From a virus, in IMG/VR virus record IMGVR_UViG_3300030419_001458, positions 1-23,711 of that record: a DNA stretch of 23,711 nt; one strand, given 5' to 3'. Positions 1-6,558 of this stretch are shown in pieces; within the stretch, counting starts at the first letter, position 1; every line of letters begins with the position of its first letter. The position numbers and the translations under genes were made by a program. The notes under the pieces were generated by a model. It was not told the DNA's origin and searched no databases. It worked only from the letters and a program-made list of their open reading frames with translations.

Positions 1-131
1 ATGATGGTCCTGCAATAAAATGGAGTGCAACAAATGCTGGTGCAAGTAGTGGTGATTTAGAAACAATTGCTGCTAGTGCAACAGGATTTATTATATTAGA
101 ATTAAGAAAAGACACTAACTGGTCTGCTTAA
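1..131 (+). CDS. 3' end of a small virion-type protein (partial)
   Basis: An open frame runs in from the left edge (first complete codon at position 3) and stops with TAA at 129-131. It gives 42 residues ending in FIILELRKDTNWSA. The Ala/Ser/Thr/Gly-rich composition and the hydrophobic strand followed by a basic residue (FIILELRK) resemble the C-termini of the next two proteins (SYLLVAEFRR and NYTIIVEVR). I therefore read it as the first visible member of a tandem family of small, probably beta-rich virion proteins. No family name can be assigned. The start is outside the window. Confidence 0.6.
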   Translation, partial: DGPAIKWSATNAGASSGDLETIAASATGFIILELRKDTNWSA

Positions 132-147
132 TTTTAAGGGTTAGATT

Positions 148-498
148 ATGACTATAAAAAGAACCGAAGTGGTAGACACTACTGAAAAGGCTATATACAA
201 AGCAAGTGGTGTTGGAAATGAAACTGACCAGATTATTGTAAATGCTGAAAGTGATTTAACTGAAGCAACAAATGAAACAAAGGTTAGTTTGATTGAATGT
301 TTTTATATTATAGAAGGAACAGGAACATTAAAAATTTCTGCTTCTAGTGAGGATAGTGATTTGAGTTTAACTGGTAAAGGTAAATATGGATTAAAACCTG
401 GAGAGTTAAAATTTGGTAATGATAAACAAATAACACTATCAACTGACTCTAATGTAGAGAGTTATTTGTTAGTAGCAGAATTTAGGAGAAATAATTAA
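148..498 (+). CDS. Small putative virion protein, tandem paralog A
   Basis: Encodes 116 residues, acidic and Ser/Thr-rich, with no membrane segment or signal peptide, and predicted mostly beta from its alternating pattern. Residues from about KVSLIECFYI to the end can be aligned by eye with the following protein: KVS start, a central G-K/R-G-x-aromatic-x-L-K motif (GKGKYGLK here, GRGHWDLK there), a Thr-rich strand and a final VxxFR/VEVR strand. It starts at ATG 148 after a weak AAGGG and its stop overlaps the next ATG (TAATG). Its place upstream of the prohead protease and scaffold genes suggests a head or decoration component. Function is inferred only from context. Confidence 0.75.
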   Translation: MTIKRTEVVDTTEKAIYKASGVGNETDQIIVNAESDLTEATNETKVSLIECFYIIEGTGTLKISASSEDSDLSLTGKGKYGLKPGELKFGNDKQITLSTDSNVESYLLVAEFRRNN

Positions 499-917
499 TG
501 GCTGATGCTGTAACCACACAAACGATTGCTGATACATCAGGTGTAAAGACCGTGGTGAAAATGACTAATATGAGCGATGGTACAGGAGAAACTCTTGTAA
601 CCAAAATGGACGCTTCTGAATTAAATGGTATGTCGGAAGACGCTACTAAAAAAGTTTCTAAAATATGGTGGGCGGTAAATACAACTAATGGTAAATCTGG
701 TGTTGAATTGTTATGGGCAGGAAGTGGGGCAAGTTCAGCTAATTCTACTATTGCATTTCTTTCAGGCCGAGGCCATTGGGATTTAAAATCAGCAGGAAAT
801 GAAATTGCAAATAATGCTACATTAACTGCAAGCACATCACCTGCAGGAGATTTATTACTTTCAACTAAAGGTTTTGTGTCTGGTGATAATTACACAATAA
901 TTGTAGAAGTAAGATAA
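498..917 (+). CDS. Small putative virion protein, tandem paralog B
   Basis: Encodes 139 residues, Ala/Ser/Thr/Gly-rich, without Cys and with several Trp in the middle (KIWWAVN, ELLWAG, GHWDLK). This composition is typical of beta-sandwich phage virion proteins. It shares the KVS, G-R-G-x-W-x-L-K and terminal IIVEVR elements with the preceding 116-aa protein and looks like a duplicated copy with a longer N-terminus. Its ATG overlaps the preceding stop by one base and its own stop overlaps the next ATG in the same way, so translation is probably coupled. It may be a decoration or neck-region protein; I recognise no named family. Confidence 0.75.
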   Translation: MADAVTTQTIADTSGVKTVVKMTNMSDGTGETLVTKMDASELNGMSEDATKKVSKIWWAVNTTNGKSGVELLWAGSGASSANSTIAFLSGRGHWDLKSAGNEIANNATLTASTSPAGDLLLSTKGFVSGDNYTIIVEVR

Positions 918-1102
918 TGGCAAAAAAGAACAAAGATTATTCTAAACAAATCCTAGAAAGAATTGTAGGAACGAATAGAAAAACTGAAATAGCAGAAAAG
1001 TTTAAATTAGCTTTTGCTGAAAAGTATAATATTAAAAGAGAAGAATTAAAAAAAGGAATTGTAGATAAAGTCTATAATAATAAAGAGAAGGTGGAGAGAT
1101 GA
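917..1102 (+). CDS. Small basic protein in the gene 67/68 position
   Basis: Encodes 61 residues, very rich in Lys and Glu (KKNKDYSKQILERI, KLAFAEKYNIKREELKK) and probably all helical. It lies directly before the prohead protease gene and overlaps it by the ATGA quartet at 1099-1102. In T4 this interval between gene 20 and gene 21 carries genes 67 and 68, small prohead core proteins. Size, charge and position would fit such a role, but no sequence similarity can be claimed. The gene seems real from its tight overlaps on both sides. Confidence 0.65.
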   Translation: MAKKNKDYSKQILERIVGTNRKTEIAEKFKLAFAEKYNIKREELKKGIVDKVYNNKEKVER

Positions 1103-1746
1103 AACTAATTACAGAAACAATTGAAGATATTGAAGTCTTAACCGAAGCTAATGCAAATGGTGGGAAAGACTACAAAATAAAAGGTGTCTTTATGCAAGCG
1201 GATATTAAGAACCGTAATGGTAGAGTTTATCCAGTTGATACTCTTGCAAAAGAAGTTAAAAGATACACAACAGAATTTATCAATAAGAAACGAGCATTTG
1301 GTGAATTGGGACATCCAGATGGACCAACGGTTAACCTAGAGCGTGTTTCTCATATGATAACTAGTCTTAAACCTGAAGGTAAAAACTTCATTGGAGAGGC
1401 GAAAATTATGGATACACCTTACGGAAAAATCGTAAAGAATCTTATTGATGAAGGTGCTCAACTAGGAGTATCATCAAGAGGTATGGGTTCTATTCAACAA
1501 TCTCAACAAGGGAATGTTGTTGGAAAAGATTTTTATTTAGCAACTGCCGCTGATATTGTTGCAGACCCTAGTGCTCCAGACGCTTTCGTAGAAGGCATTA
1601 TGGAAGGCAAAGAATGGGTTTGGGATAATGGCGTGTTAAAAAGTAAAAGTGTAGAAGAATATAAAGAAGAAATAGAGAAAGCAAGACGCTCAGAATTAGC
1701 GGAAGTTAAGTCTAAAGTGTTTGCGGACTTTATATCTAAACTTTAA
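1099..1746 (+). CDS. 21: Prohead core protease (T4 gp21-like)
   Basis: A 215-aa serine protease of the T4 gp21 type, which processes scaffold and capsid proteins inside the prohead and then digests itself. Visible signatures are the N-terminal block GVFMQADIKNRNGRVYP (about residues 29-45), GELGHPDGPTVNLERVSH (68-85) containing candidate catalytic His residues, LGVSSRGMG (122-130) with the candidate nucleophilic Ser, and IVADPSAPDAFVEGI (153-167) with candidate Asp. This order is the usual one in phage prohead proteases. The length matches T4 gp21. It is translationally coupled to the preceding small gene and followed by scaffold and major capsid genes, as in all T4-like phages. Substrates are inferred to be gp22 and gp23 downstream. 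Confidence 0.93.
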   Translation: MKLITETIEDIEVLTEANANGGKDYKIKGVFMQADIKNRNGRVYPVDTLAKEVKRYTTEFINKKRAFGELGHPDGPTVNLERVSHMITSLKPEGKNFIGEAKIMDTPYGKIVKNLIDEGAQLGVSSRGMGSIQQSQQGNVVGKDFYLATAADIVADPSAPDAFVEGIMEGKEWVWDNGVLKSKSVEEYKEEIEKARRSELAEVKSKVFADFISKL

Positions 1747-1780
1747 AACCTACGCAAAAATACCAAAAAGCGCAGGTTTT
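1745..1780 (+). terminator. Hairpin after gene 21, possible weak terminator
   Basis: The arm AAAACCTACGC (1745-1755) pairs with GCGCAGGTTTT (1770-1780) with a single A/C mismatch, leaving a 14-nt A-rich loop. It starts at the gene 21 stop codon and its 3' arm ends in TTTT. There is no long U tract, so it may only attenuate or protect the 3' end. It lies just before a late promoter. Confidence 0.5.
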
Positions 1781-1794
1781 AAAATGGTAGTTTG

Positions 1795-1802
1795 TATAAA
1801 TA
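1795..1802 (+). promoter_or_regulatory. T4-type late promoter box TATAAATA before gene 22
   Basis: An exact TATAAATA, the consensus recognised by the gp55 sigma factor of T4-like phages, lies in the gene 21-22 gap. It is about 45 nt before the scaffold start codon, leaving a leader with a Shine-Dalgarno. Confidence 0.75.
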
Positions 1803-1847
1803 TTTACAACTGAAAATTAAACTAGTTTAATGTTAAGGAGAGACCGA

Positions 1848-2924
1848 ATGTCTGAAACTGAAATTAAGAAAGAAGTAGAAAAAGTAGAAGTGGCAGAAGC
1901 GCTTGACACGAAGGGCGACCCTAGTGCTCCAGCAAAATCTGGTACTCCGTCTGAACCTACTCACCTTAAAAATGACGCTGAAGATTTGGGACCTGCAGTA
2001 GTTAAACCTACTGACAAGAATCCAGACGCAGCTAAAAAGGTTAAGAAGCACTCGGATCAGGTTAATGCGAATGCTAAGGATGGTTCTTTACCAAAAGATA
2101 ATAAACCATCTGAAAAAAAAGAAGAAGTGGAAGCAAATGACAAAGAAGTTGTTGCTGAAGCTGAAGAAGAGCAATCAATTGACCTTTCTAATGATGTTAA
2201 AGCATTAGTTTCTGGTGACGCTGATTTGAGCGATGAGTTTAAAGAAAAAGCGGCAACCATTTTTGAAACTGCTGTTAAAACACGCATTAAGGAACAAGAG
2301 GCTAAGATTAAGGCTCAGTATGAAGAAAAACTTTCAAAAGAATCTGAAACAATTAAAACAGCTATGGTTGAAAAAGTTGACTCATATCTGAATTATGTTG
2401 TTGAAGAATGGATGAAAGATAATGAATTGGCAGTTGAAAGAGGTATTCGTACCGAAATTGCTGAGGACTTTATTACTGGTCTTAAAACTTTATTCAAAGA
2501 ACATTATATTGATGTTCCAGAAGAAAAATACAATGTGCTTGATGATTTAACAAATCAAAAAGACGAACTTGAAGGTAAGTTAAATGAACAGATTGAAAAA
2601 AATGTTGAGTTGACTAAACAAGTTGGTGAGTTATCTAAAGATAAAATTCTTGATGAAGTAAGCAACGACCTTGCTGATACTGAAAAAGAGAAATTTACAA
2701 AGATGGCTGAAAATGTTGAATTTGAAAGTGCTGACAAATTTAAGGAAAAATTAGAAACCGTTAAGGAATCTTATTTCCCTAAAACAAAACAAGAAACAAC
2801 TACTTCTTCGGATGAAGTTGATTCTGTGGCGGCAATCGAACCGACAAATGTTGGTGAGAAAAGCGATGCTATGGCTGCATATACGGCCGCTATTTCAAAA
2901 ACTATTAAATCTGTTAAGGTTTAA
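1848..2924 (+). CDS. 22: Prohead core scaffold protein (T4 gp22-like)
   Basis: A 358-aa scaffold that forms the prohead core around which gp23 assembles and is later degraded by gp21. It is extremely charged (Lys and Glu dominate), has no Cys and is mostly helical/coiled coil (for example EEKLSKESETIKTAMVEKV and LEGKLNEQIEKNVELTKQV). It has a disordered acidic N-terminus of roughly 120 residues rich in Ala, Pro, Lys and Asp. I start it at ATG 1848, which has AAGGAG 7 nt upstream; an in-frame ATG at 1830 lies upstream of that ribosome site and is less likely. Position between protease and major capsid genes fixes the assignment, since scaffolds diverge strongly in sequence. Confidence 0.9.
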   Translation: MSETEIKKEVEKVEVAEALDTKGDPSAPAKSGTPSEPTHLKNDAEDLGPAVVKPTDKNPDAAKKVKKHSDQVNANAKDGSLPKDNKPSEKKEEVEANDKEVVAEAEEEQSIDLSNDVKALVSGDADLSDEFKEKAATIFETAVKTRIKEQEAKIKAQYEEKLSKESETIKTAMVEKVDSYLNYVVEEWMKDNELAVERGIRTEIAEDFITGLKTLFKEHYIDVPEEKYNVLDDLTNQKDELEGKLNEQIEKNVELTKQVGELSKDKILDEVSNDLADTEKEKFTKMAENVEFESADKFKEKLETVKESYFPKTKQETTTSSDEVDSVAAIEPTNVGEKSDAMAAYTAAISKTIKSVKV

Positions 2925-2945
2925 TTGTGAACAATATTATAATAA

Positions 2946-2963
2946 ATTTAATTTAAATTAAAT
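2946..2963. repeat. 18-bp perfect AT palindrome before gene 23
   Basis: ATTTAATTTAAATTAAAT is its own reverse complement and abuts the Shine-Dalgarno AGGAG of the major capsid gene. It could form a weak 5' hairpin in the mRNA or a symmetric protein site. AT richness makes such palindromes likelier by chance. Confidence 0.45.
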
Positions 2964-2976
2964 AGGAGAGATAAAA

Positions 2977-4305
2977 ATGTATCTTACTGAAAATTTACAA
3001 GAAAAGTGGCAGCCAGTCCTAGAACATCCTGATTTACCAAAAATCGAGGATAACTATAAACGAGCTGTGACTACGGTAATCCTAGAAAACCAAGAAAAAG
3101 CTGTCCGTGAGGATGCTAACTTTCTTGCAGAAGCTGCTCCTGCTAACGCTAGTGGTGCAGGTAATGTTAATAACTGGGATCCTGTTCTAATCAGTCTAGT
3201 AAGAAGAGCTATGCCTAACTTAATCGCTTACGATATCTGTGGCGTTCAACCAATGACTGGTCCAACTGGACTAATCTTTGCTATGAAATCAAGATATTCT
3301 ACGCAAAGTGGTACTGAAGCTCTATTTGACGAAGCTGATTCAGACTTTTCTGCTAGGGATGCTGCTGGCAATACTGGTTCTCCAGATGCTCATTCAGGCA
3401 CAAACCCTGCTGTATTAAACGATAGTCCATCTGCTGGTACTTATACTACTGGTTCTGGATTAACTACTACACAAGCAGAAACTTTAGGTGACGGAACTGA
3501 TGAGTTTGCTGAAATGGCTTTCTCAATCGACAAAGTGACGGTTACTGCGAAGTCAAGAGCTCTTAAAGCTGAATATACTATGGAACTTGCTCAAGATTTA
3601 AAAGCAATCCACGGTTTAGACGCTGAAACAGAATTGGCTAACATCTTATCAAGTGAAATACTTGCTGAGATTAACCGAGAAGTTGTTAGAACAATTTACT
3701 CACACGCTAACGCTGGTGCTCAAGTAAACACAACTACTGCAGGTATCTTTGACCTAGATACAGACTCAAATGGCCGTTGGTCAGTTGAGAAATTTAAAGG
3801 TCTTTTATTCCAATTGGAAAGAGATGCTAACGCTGTAGGACAAAAAACTCGTAGAGGTAAAGGAAATATCATCATCTGTTCAGCTGATGTTGCTTCTGCT
3901 CTTGCTATGAGTGGTGTTCTTGATTACGCTCCTGCTTTATCAACTAACTTAAATGTTGATGACACAGGTAACACTTTCGCAGGCGTTCTTAATGGCAAAT
4001 TCAAAGTTTATGTTGATCCATATTCAGCGAATGTTGCTGCTAAACAATTCTATGTTGTTGGCTATAAAGGAACAAGTCCGTATGATGCTGGCTTATTCTA
4101 TTGCCCATATGTTCCACTACAAATGGTGAGAGCAGTTGGTCAAAACAGCTTCCAACCAAAAATTGGTTTCAAAACTAGATACGGAATGGTTCAAAACCCA
4201 TTCGCAACTAGTGACGGAGACGGTGCATTAGACAATTCTGGTGCAGTTGCTTCTGGAAAATCAAACTTATATTACAGACGAGTTCAGGTTACTAACTTAA
4301 TGTAA
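2977..4305 (+). CDS. 23: Major capsid protein (T4 gp23-like)
   Basis: A 442-aa major head protein that builds the hexameric lattice of the capsid. Characteristic T4-like elements are the N-terminal pro-region, the block WDPVLISLVRRAMPNLIAYD (about residues 67-86) followed by CGVQPMTGPTGLIFAMKSRY, the middle Ala/Gly/Thr-rich insertion, the helix AEYTMELAQDLKAIHGLDAE, and the C-terminal PYVPLQMVRAVGQNSFQPKIGFKTRYG region. FLAE followed by AAP at residue 52/53 matches the [LI]-x-E specificity of the gp21 protease and probably marks removal of the pro-region. A strong AGGAG precedes ATG 2977. A strong intrinsic terminator follows at 4332, ending the head operon. The length is shorter than T4 gp23 (521 aa), as is usual in marine relatives. 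Confidence 0.96.
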   Translation: MYLTENLQEKWQPVLEHPDLPKIEDNYKRAVTTVILENQEKAVREDANFLAEAAPANASGAGNVNNWDPVLISLVRRAMPNLIAYDICGVQPMTGPTGLIFAMKSRYSTQSGTEALFDEADSDFSARDAAGNTGSPDAHSGTNPAVLNDSPSAGTYTTGSGLTTTQAETLGDGTDEFAEMAFSIDKVTVTAKSRALKAEYTMELAQDLKAIHGLDAETELANILSSEILAEINREVVRTIYSHANAGAQVNTTTAGIFDLDTDSNGRWSVEKFKGLLFQLERDANAVGQKTRRGKGNIIICSADVASALAMSGVLDYAPALSTNLNVDDTGNTFAGVLNGKFKVYVDPYSANVAAKQFYVVGYKGTSPYDAGLFYCPYVPLQMVRAVGQNSFQPKIGFKTRYGMVQNPFATSDGDGALDNSGAVASGKSNLYYRRVQVTNLM

Positions 4306-4331
4306 TTAAGACTAGAAATAGAAATAAAATT

Positions 4332-4357
4332 AGGGGGGCTTTTGTCCCCCTTTTTTT
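4332..4357 (+). terminator. Intrinsic terminator after gene 23
   Basis: GGGGGGC (4333-4339) pairs with GTCCCCC (4344-4350) around a TTTT tetraloop, followed by seven T (4351-4357). This is a textbook rho-independent terminator and separates the capsid operon from the transporter-protein gene. Confidence 0.92.
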
Positions 4358-4374
4358 AGCATATTCGGGATGTC

Positions 4375-4382
4375 TATATATA
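4375..4382 (+). promoter_or_regulatory. Possible late promoter box TATATATA before the BMP gene
   Basis: TATATATA differs from the late consensus TATAAATA at one position and lies just after the gene 23 terminator, where the isolated downstream gene needs a promoter. It could instead be chance in AT-rich DNA. Confidence 0.4.
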
Positions 4383-4419
4383 GGTATGAGTTAAGTGTGA
4401 AAGACTATTAATGTTAGGA

Positions 4420-4455
4420 CTGGCAGGTGAGGCCAGCTCGGAAGGAGATTTCCCG
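4420..4455 (+). promoter_or_regulatory. GC-rich structured leader with ribosome site of the BMP gene
   Basis: CTGGC (4420-4424) and GCCAG (4432-4436) form a 5-bp hairpin with a 7-nt loop, followed by GGAAGGAGA (Shine-Dalgarno, about 8 nt before ATG 4456). The stretch is far more GC-rich than surrounding intergenic DNA. TCCCGA at 4451-4456 overlaps the start codon and is complementary to TCGGGA at 4365-4370. That upstream copy would be in the RNA only on readthrough transcripts if the TATATATA box is the promoter. No known riboswitch consensus is recognised. Confidence 0.45.
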
Positions 4456-5508
4456 ATGAATATATTTAAAATACTACTGATAGGTTTCTTCCTATCTTTA
4501 TCTACTACAGCATTCGCTGACCCCAAAATCGGATTCATTTACATAGGACCCCCAGGCGACCACGGTTGGACATATATGCACGACCAAGGCCGTCAGGCAA
4601 TTGATGATGAGTTGGGATTTAAAACTACCTATATTGAAAATGTTCCAGAAAATGCAGACGCTGTCCGTGCTATTAGAAAATTAGCAGATACAGGACACGA
4701 TTTAATTTTTACAACATCTTTCAATTATATGGACCAAACTTTAGAAGTGGCAAAAGAGTTTCCAAATATTAAATTTGAACACGCTACTGGCTATAAAAGA
4801 GCAGATAATGTATCTACTTATTCAGCAAGATTCTATGAAGGTCGTACCATTATAGGACATATTGCAGGTAAAGAAACAAAAACTGGCGTTATAGGTTATA
4901 TCGCTTCTTTCCCAATACCTGAAGTTGTGAGAGGTATCAATGCATTTTATTTGGCAGCGTCAAAAGTCAATCCAGATATTAAGTTAAAAATTATTTGGGC
5001 ATATACTTGGTATGATCCAGGTAAAGAAGCAGACGCCGCTAAAACTTTAATAACCCAAGGTGCAGATATCATTGTTCAACATACTGATACTTATGCTCCT
5101 TGTCAAGCTGCTGAAGAAGCAGGTGTTAGGGCATTTGGTCAAGCAAGTGACCAAGAGAAATTTTGTCCTAATGCACATATGACTGCCATCATTGATGATT
5201 GGTCTTCCTATTATGTTGCAAGAGCTAAAGCTGTTGCAAATAATGATTGGGAAAGTCAAGACACTTGGTGGGGGTTAGATAAAGGAATGGTGAAAATGTC
5301 AAGATATACAAATATGAGTCCTGATACAAAGTTTGAAGCAATTAAGTTGCAAAAAGACTTAACATTAGGTAAAGTTCATTCATTTGAAGGACCGATTTAT
5401 AATCAAGCAGGAGAATTAGTAGTTCCTGCTGGTTCGGTTGCTGATGATGGATTGTTAGCAGGTATGAATTTTTATGTTCAAGGCATAGATGGAGAATTAC
5501 CCCAATAA
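4456..5508 (+). CDS. BMP/PnrA-family ABC transporter substrate-binding protein
   Basis: A 350-aa periplasmic solute-binding protein of the basic membrane protein (BMP, COG1744) family, whose characterised members bind purine nucleosides or related ligands for ABC import. It begins with a Sec signal peptide (Lys at 5, hydrophobic core ILLIGFFLSL, cleavage expected after TAFA at residue 21) and has no lipobox Cys. The mature N-terminus KIGFIYIGPPGDHGWTYMHD, the ENVPENADAVRAIRKLA block, HATGYK, and TDTYAPCQAAEE are typical. It appears full length with no frameshift. Start 4456 is chosen because AAGGAGA lies just upstream; the in-frame ATG at 4411 would bury the signal peptide and lies upstream of that site. 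No permease or ATPase genes are nearby, so it presumably loads a host transporter. It is flanked by terminators on both sides, like a recently acquired host-derived cassette. Ligand is unknown. Confidence 0.93.
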   Translation: MNIFKILLIGFFLSLSTTAFADPKIGFIYIGPPGDHGWTYMHDQGRQAIDDELGFKTTYIENVPENADAVRAIRKLADTGHDLIFTTSFNYMDQTLEVAKEFPNIKFEHATGYKRADNVSTYSARFYEGRTIIGHIAGKETKTGVIGYIASFPIPEVVRGINAFYLAASKVNPDIKLKIIWAYTWYDPGKEADAAKTLITQGADIIVQHTDTYAPCQAAEEAGVRAFGQASDQEKFCPNAHMTAIIDDWSSYYVARAKAVANNDWESQDTWWGLDKGMVKMSRYTNMSPDTKFEAIKLQKDLTLGKVHSFEGPIYNQAGELVVPAGSVADDGLLAGMNFYVQGIDGELPQ

Positions 5509-5520
5509 AACACAATTAAT

Positions 5521-5547
5521 ATAAGGGGGATTTTCCCCCTTATTTTT
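5521..5547 (+). terminator. Intrinsic terminator after the BMP gene
   Basis: ATAAGGGGG (5521-5529) pairs perfectly with CCCCCTTAT (5535-5543) around ATTTT, followed by more T residues up to 5547. The symmetric A/T flanks would allow function in both directions. Confidence 0.9.
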
Positions 5548-5560
5548 AGTATGGACCTCT

Positions 5561-5568
5561 TATAAATA
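5561..5568 (+). promoter_or_regulatory. Late promoter TATAAATA, 5 nt before ATG
   Basis: An exact TATAAATA is followed by GTAAT and then ATG 5574. Since T4 late transcripts start about 5-6 nt past this box, the mRNA would begin at or next to the start codon. No Shine-Dalgarno is present. Confidence 0.8.
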
Positions 5569-5573
5569 GTAAT

Positions 5574-5909
5574 ATGAAAACATTTAAACAAGTAGAAGCG
5601 ATTGATTGTCTTTGTGAACAAACATACAAAGATTTAGAAATTACTGAAGCAGAGTATCAAGGTAAGAAGGTAAAACTGAATGACCCTATACGAGGTGGTA
5701 GTAAAAAATTCTATGTATATGTCAAAGACGGTGATAAAATAAAAAAAGTATCTTTTGGTGATACAACTGGTTTATCTATTAAGCGTGATGACCCTGCTAG
5801 AAGAAAATCTTTCCGTGCAAGACATCGCTGTGATACTGCAAAAGATAAAACAACTGCAAGATATTGGTCTTGTTATCAATGGCGAGCAAACGCTCCAGTA
5901 AATAATTAA
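5574..5909 (+). CDS. Conserved small phage protein with Cys/His/Trp-rich C-terminus
   Basis: Encodes 111 basic residues. The second half contains KFYVYVKDGDKIKKVSFGD (about residues 45-63), then SIKRDDPARRKSFRARHRCD and ARYWSCYQW. This pattern recurs in T4-like marine phages, alone or as a C-terminal domain of larger proteins. The spaced H-x-C and W-S-C-x-x-W residues could bind a metal, but this is inference. It is transcribed from its own late promoter, probably as a leaderless mRNA, and its stop overlaps the ATG of the tail-tube-like gene. The late promoter implies a virion or assembly role. Function is unknown. Confidence 0.8.
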   Translation: MKTFKQVEAIDCLCEQTYKDLEITEAEYQGKKVKLNDPIRGGSKKFYVYVKDGDKIKKVSFGDTTGLSIKRDDPARRKSFRARHRCDTAKDKTTARYWSCYQWRANAPVNN

Positions 5910-6517
5910 TGACAGATTTAAATACATACGGCAGACAGCCTACTAAATTAGACTATGCAAGTCCAATTCAGTTTAGGTTTAAATGCATTAAACTTCCAAA
6001 AGTAGAGTTCTTTTGCCAATCGGCAAATGTTCCTGGTATCACTTTAGGTGAAGCAAATGTAGAAACCCCTTTAGTTAATATACCTTTTCCAGGTGATAAA
6101 ATAACTTATCAAGATTTAAATGTTTCGTTTCTTGTAGATGAGAATTTAAATAATTATAAAGAATTACACGATTGGATGATTGGTTTAGGGTTTCCGAAAA
6201 ACCATACTCAATATGCAGATTTATTGGCTGCAGGAAATGATAGATTTCCTCAATCAAAAGTGGGAACTGCAACACAAAGTAGTGACCCTGGAAGATTAAG
6301 TGCTCCTTTATCAGAAGGTGCAGCTTATTCGGATGCAACATTGACCGTATTAAATAGCAAAAATATTGCAAAAACTGAAATTAGATTTAAGAATATCTAT
6401 CCAATTCAACTTGGTGGATTGTCTTATGACATTAAGGCTAGTGATGTAGATTACTTGCAAGTGTCGGCAACTTTTAAATATATGCATTACGATATAGTTC
6501 AAATTTCTACCAGCTAA
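5909..6517 (+). CDS. Tail-tube-like virion protein (gp19/gp54-type fold)
   Basis: Encodes 202 residues. The layout resembles T4 tail tube protein gp19: an N-terminal strand FRFKCIKLPKVEFFCQSANVPG, a segment PFPGDKITYQDLNVSFLVDE, a helix NYKELHDWMIGLG, and a C-terminal IRFKNIYPIQLGGLSYDIKASD strand pair ending VSATFKYMHYDIV. These are the hallmarks of the tube/tube-initiator family. In marine T4-like phages the gene between 23 and uvsY is often annotated as gp3 (tail completion), so position suggests gp3 whereas the sequence pattern suggests the tube fold. I am confident it is a tail component but not which one. It is coupled to the preceding gene by TAATG. Confidence 0.75.
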   Translation: MTDLNTYGRQPTKLDYASPIQFRFKCIKLPKVEFFCQSANVPGITLGEANVETPLVNIPFPGDKITYQDLNVSFLVDENLNNYKELHDWMIGLGFPKNHTQYADLLAAGNDRFPQSKVGTATQSSDPGRLSAPLSEGAAYSDATLTVLNSKNIAKTEIRFKNIYPIQLGGLSYDIKASDVDYLQVSATFKYMHYDIVQISTS

Positions 6518-6521
6518 TTCC

Positions 6522-6550
6522 TTGACTTTTTCGCCGAAATTTGATATAAT
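6522..6550 (+). promoter_or_regulatory. Sigma70 promoter of uvsY (leaderless)
   Basis: TTGACT (6522-6527), a 17-nt spacer and a perfect TATAAT (6545-6550). The ATG of uvsY begins 8 nt after the -10 box, so the transcript starts at or within a base or two of the start codon. Confidence 0.88.
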
Positions 6551-6558
6551 GGTTTATT

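Noticed and set aside
482-835. Minus-strand open frame opposite the second virion-type gene
   Set aside because: It lies fully opposite tightly overlapping plus-strand genes, has no ribosome site and its product looks like no known protein. The same applies to all other minus-strand open frames in the window.
4411-4455. N-terminal extension of the BMP protein from ATG 4411
   Set aside because: It would put 15 residues ahead of a clear signal peptide and lies upstream of the strong Shine-Dalgarno at 4441-4449.
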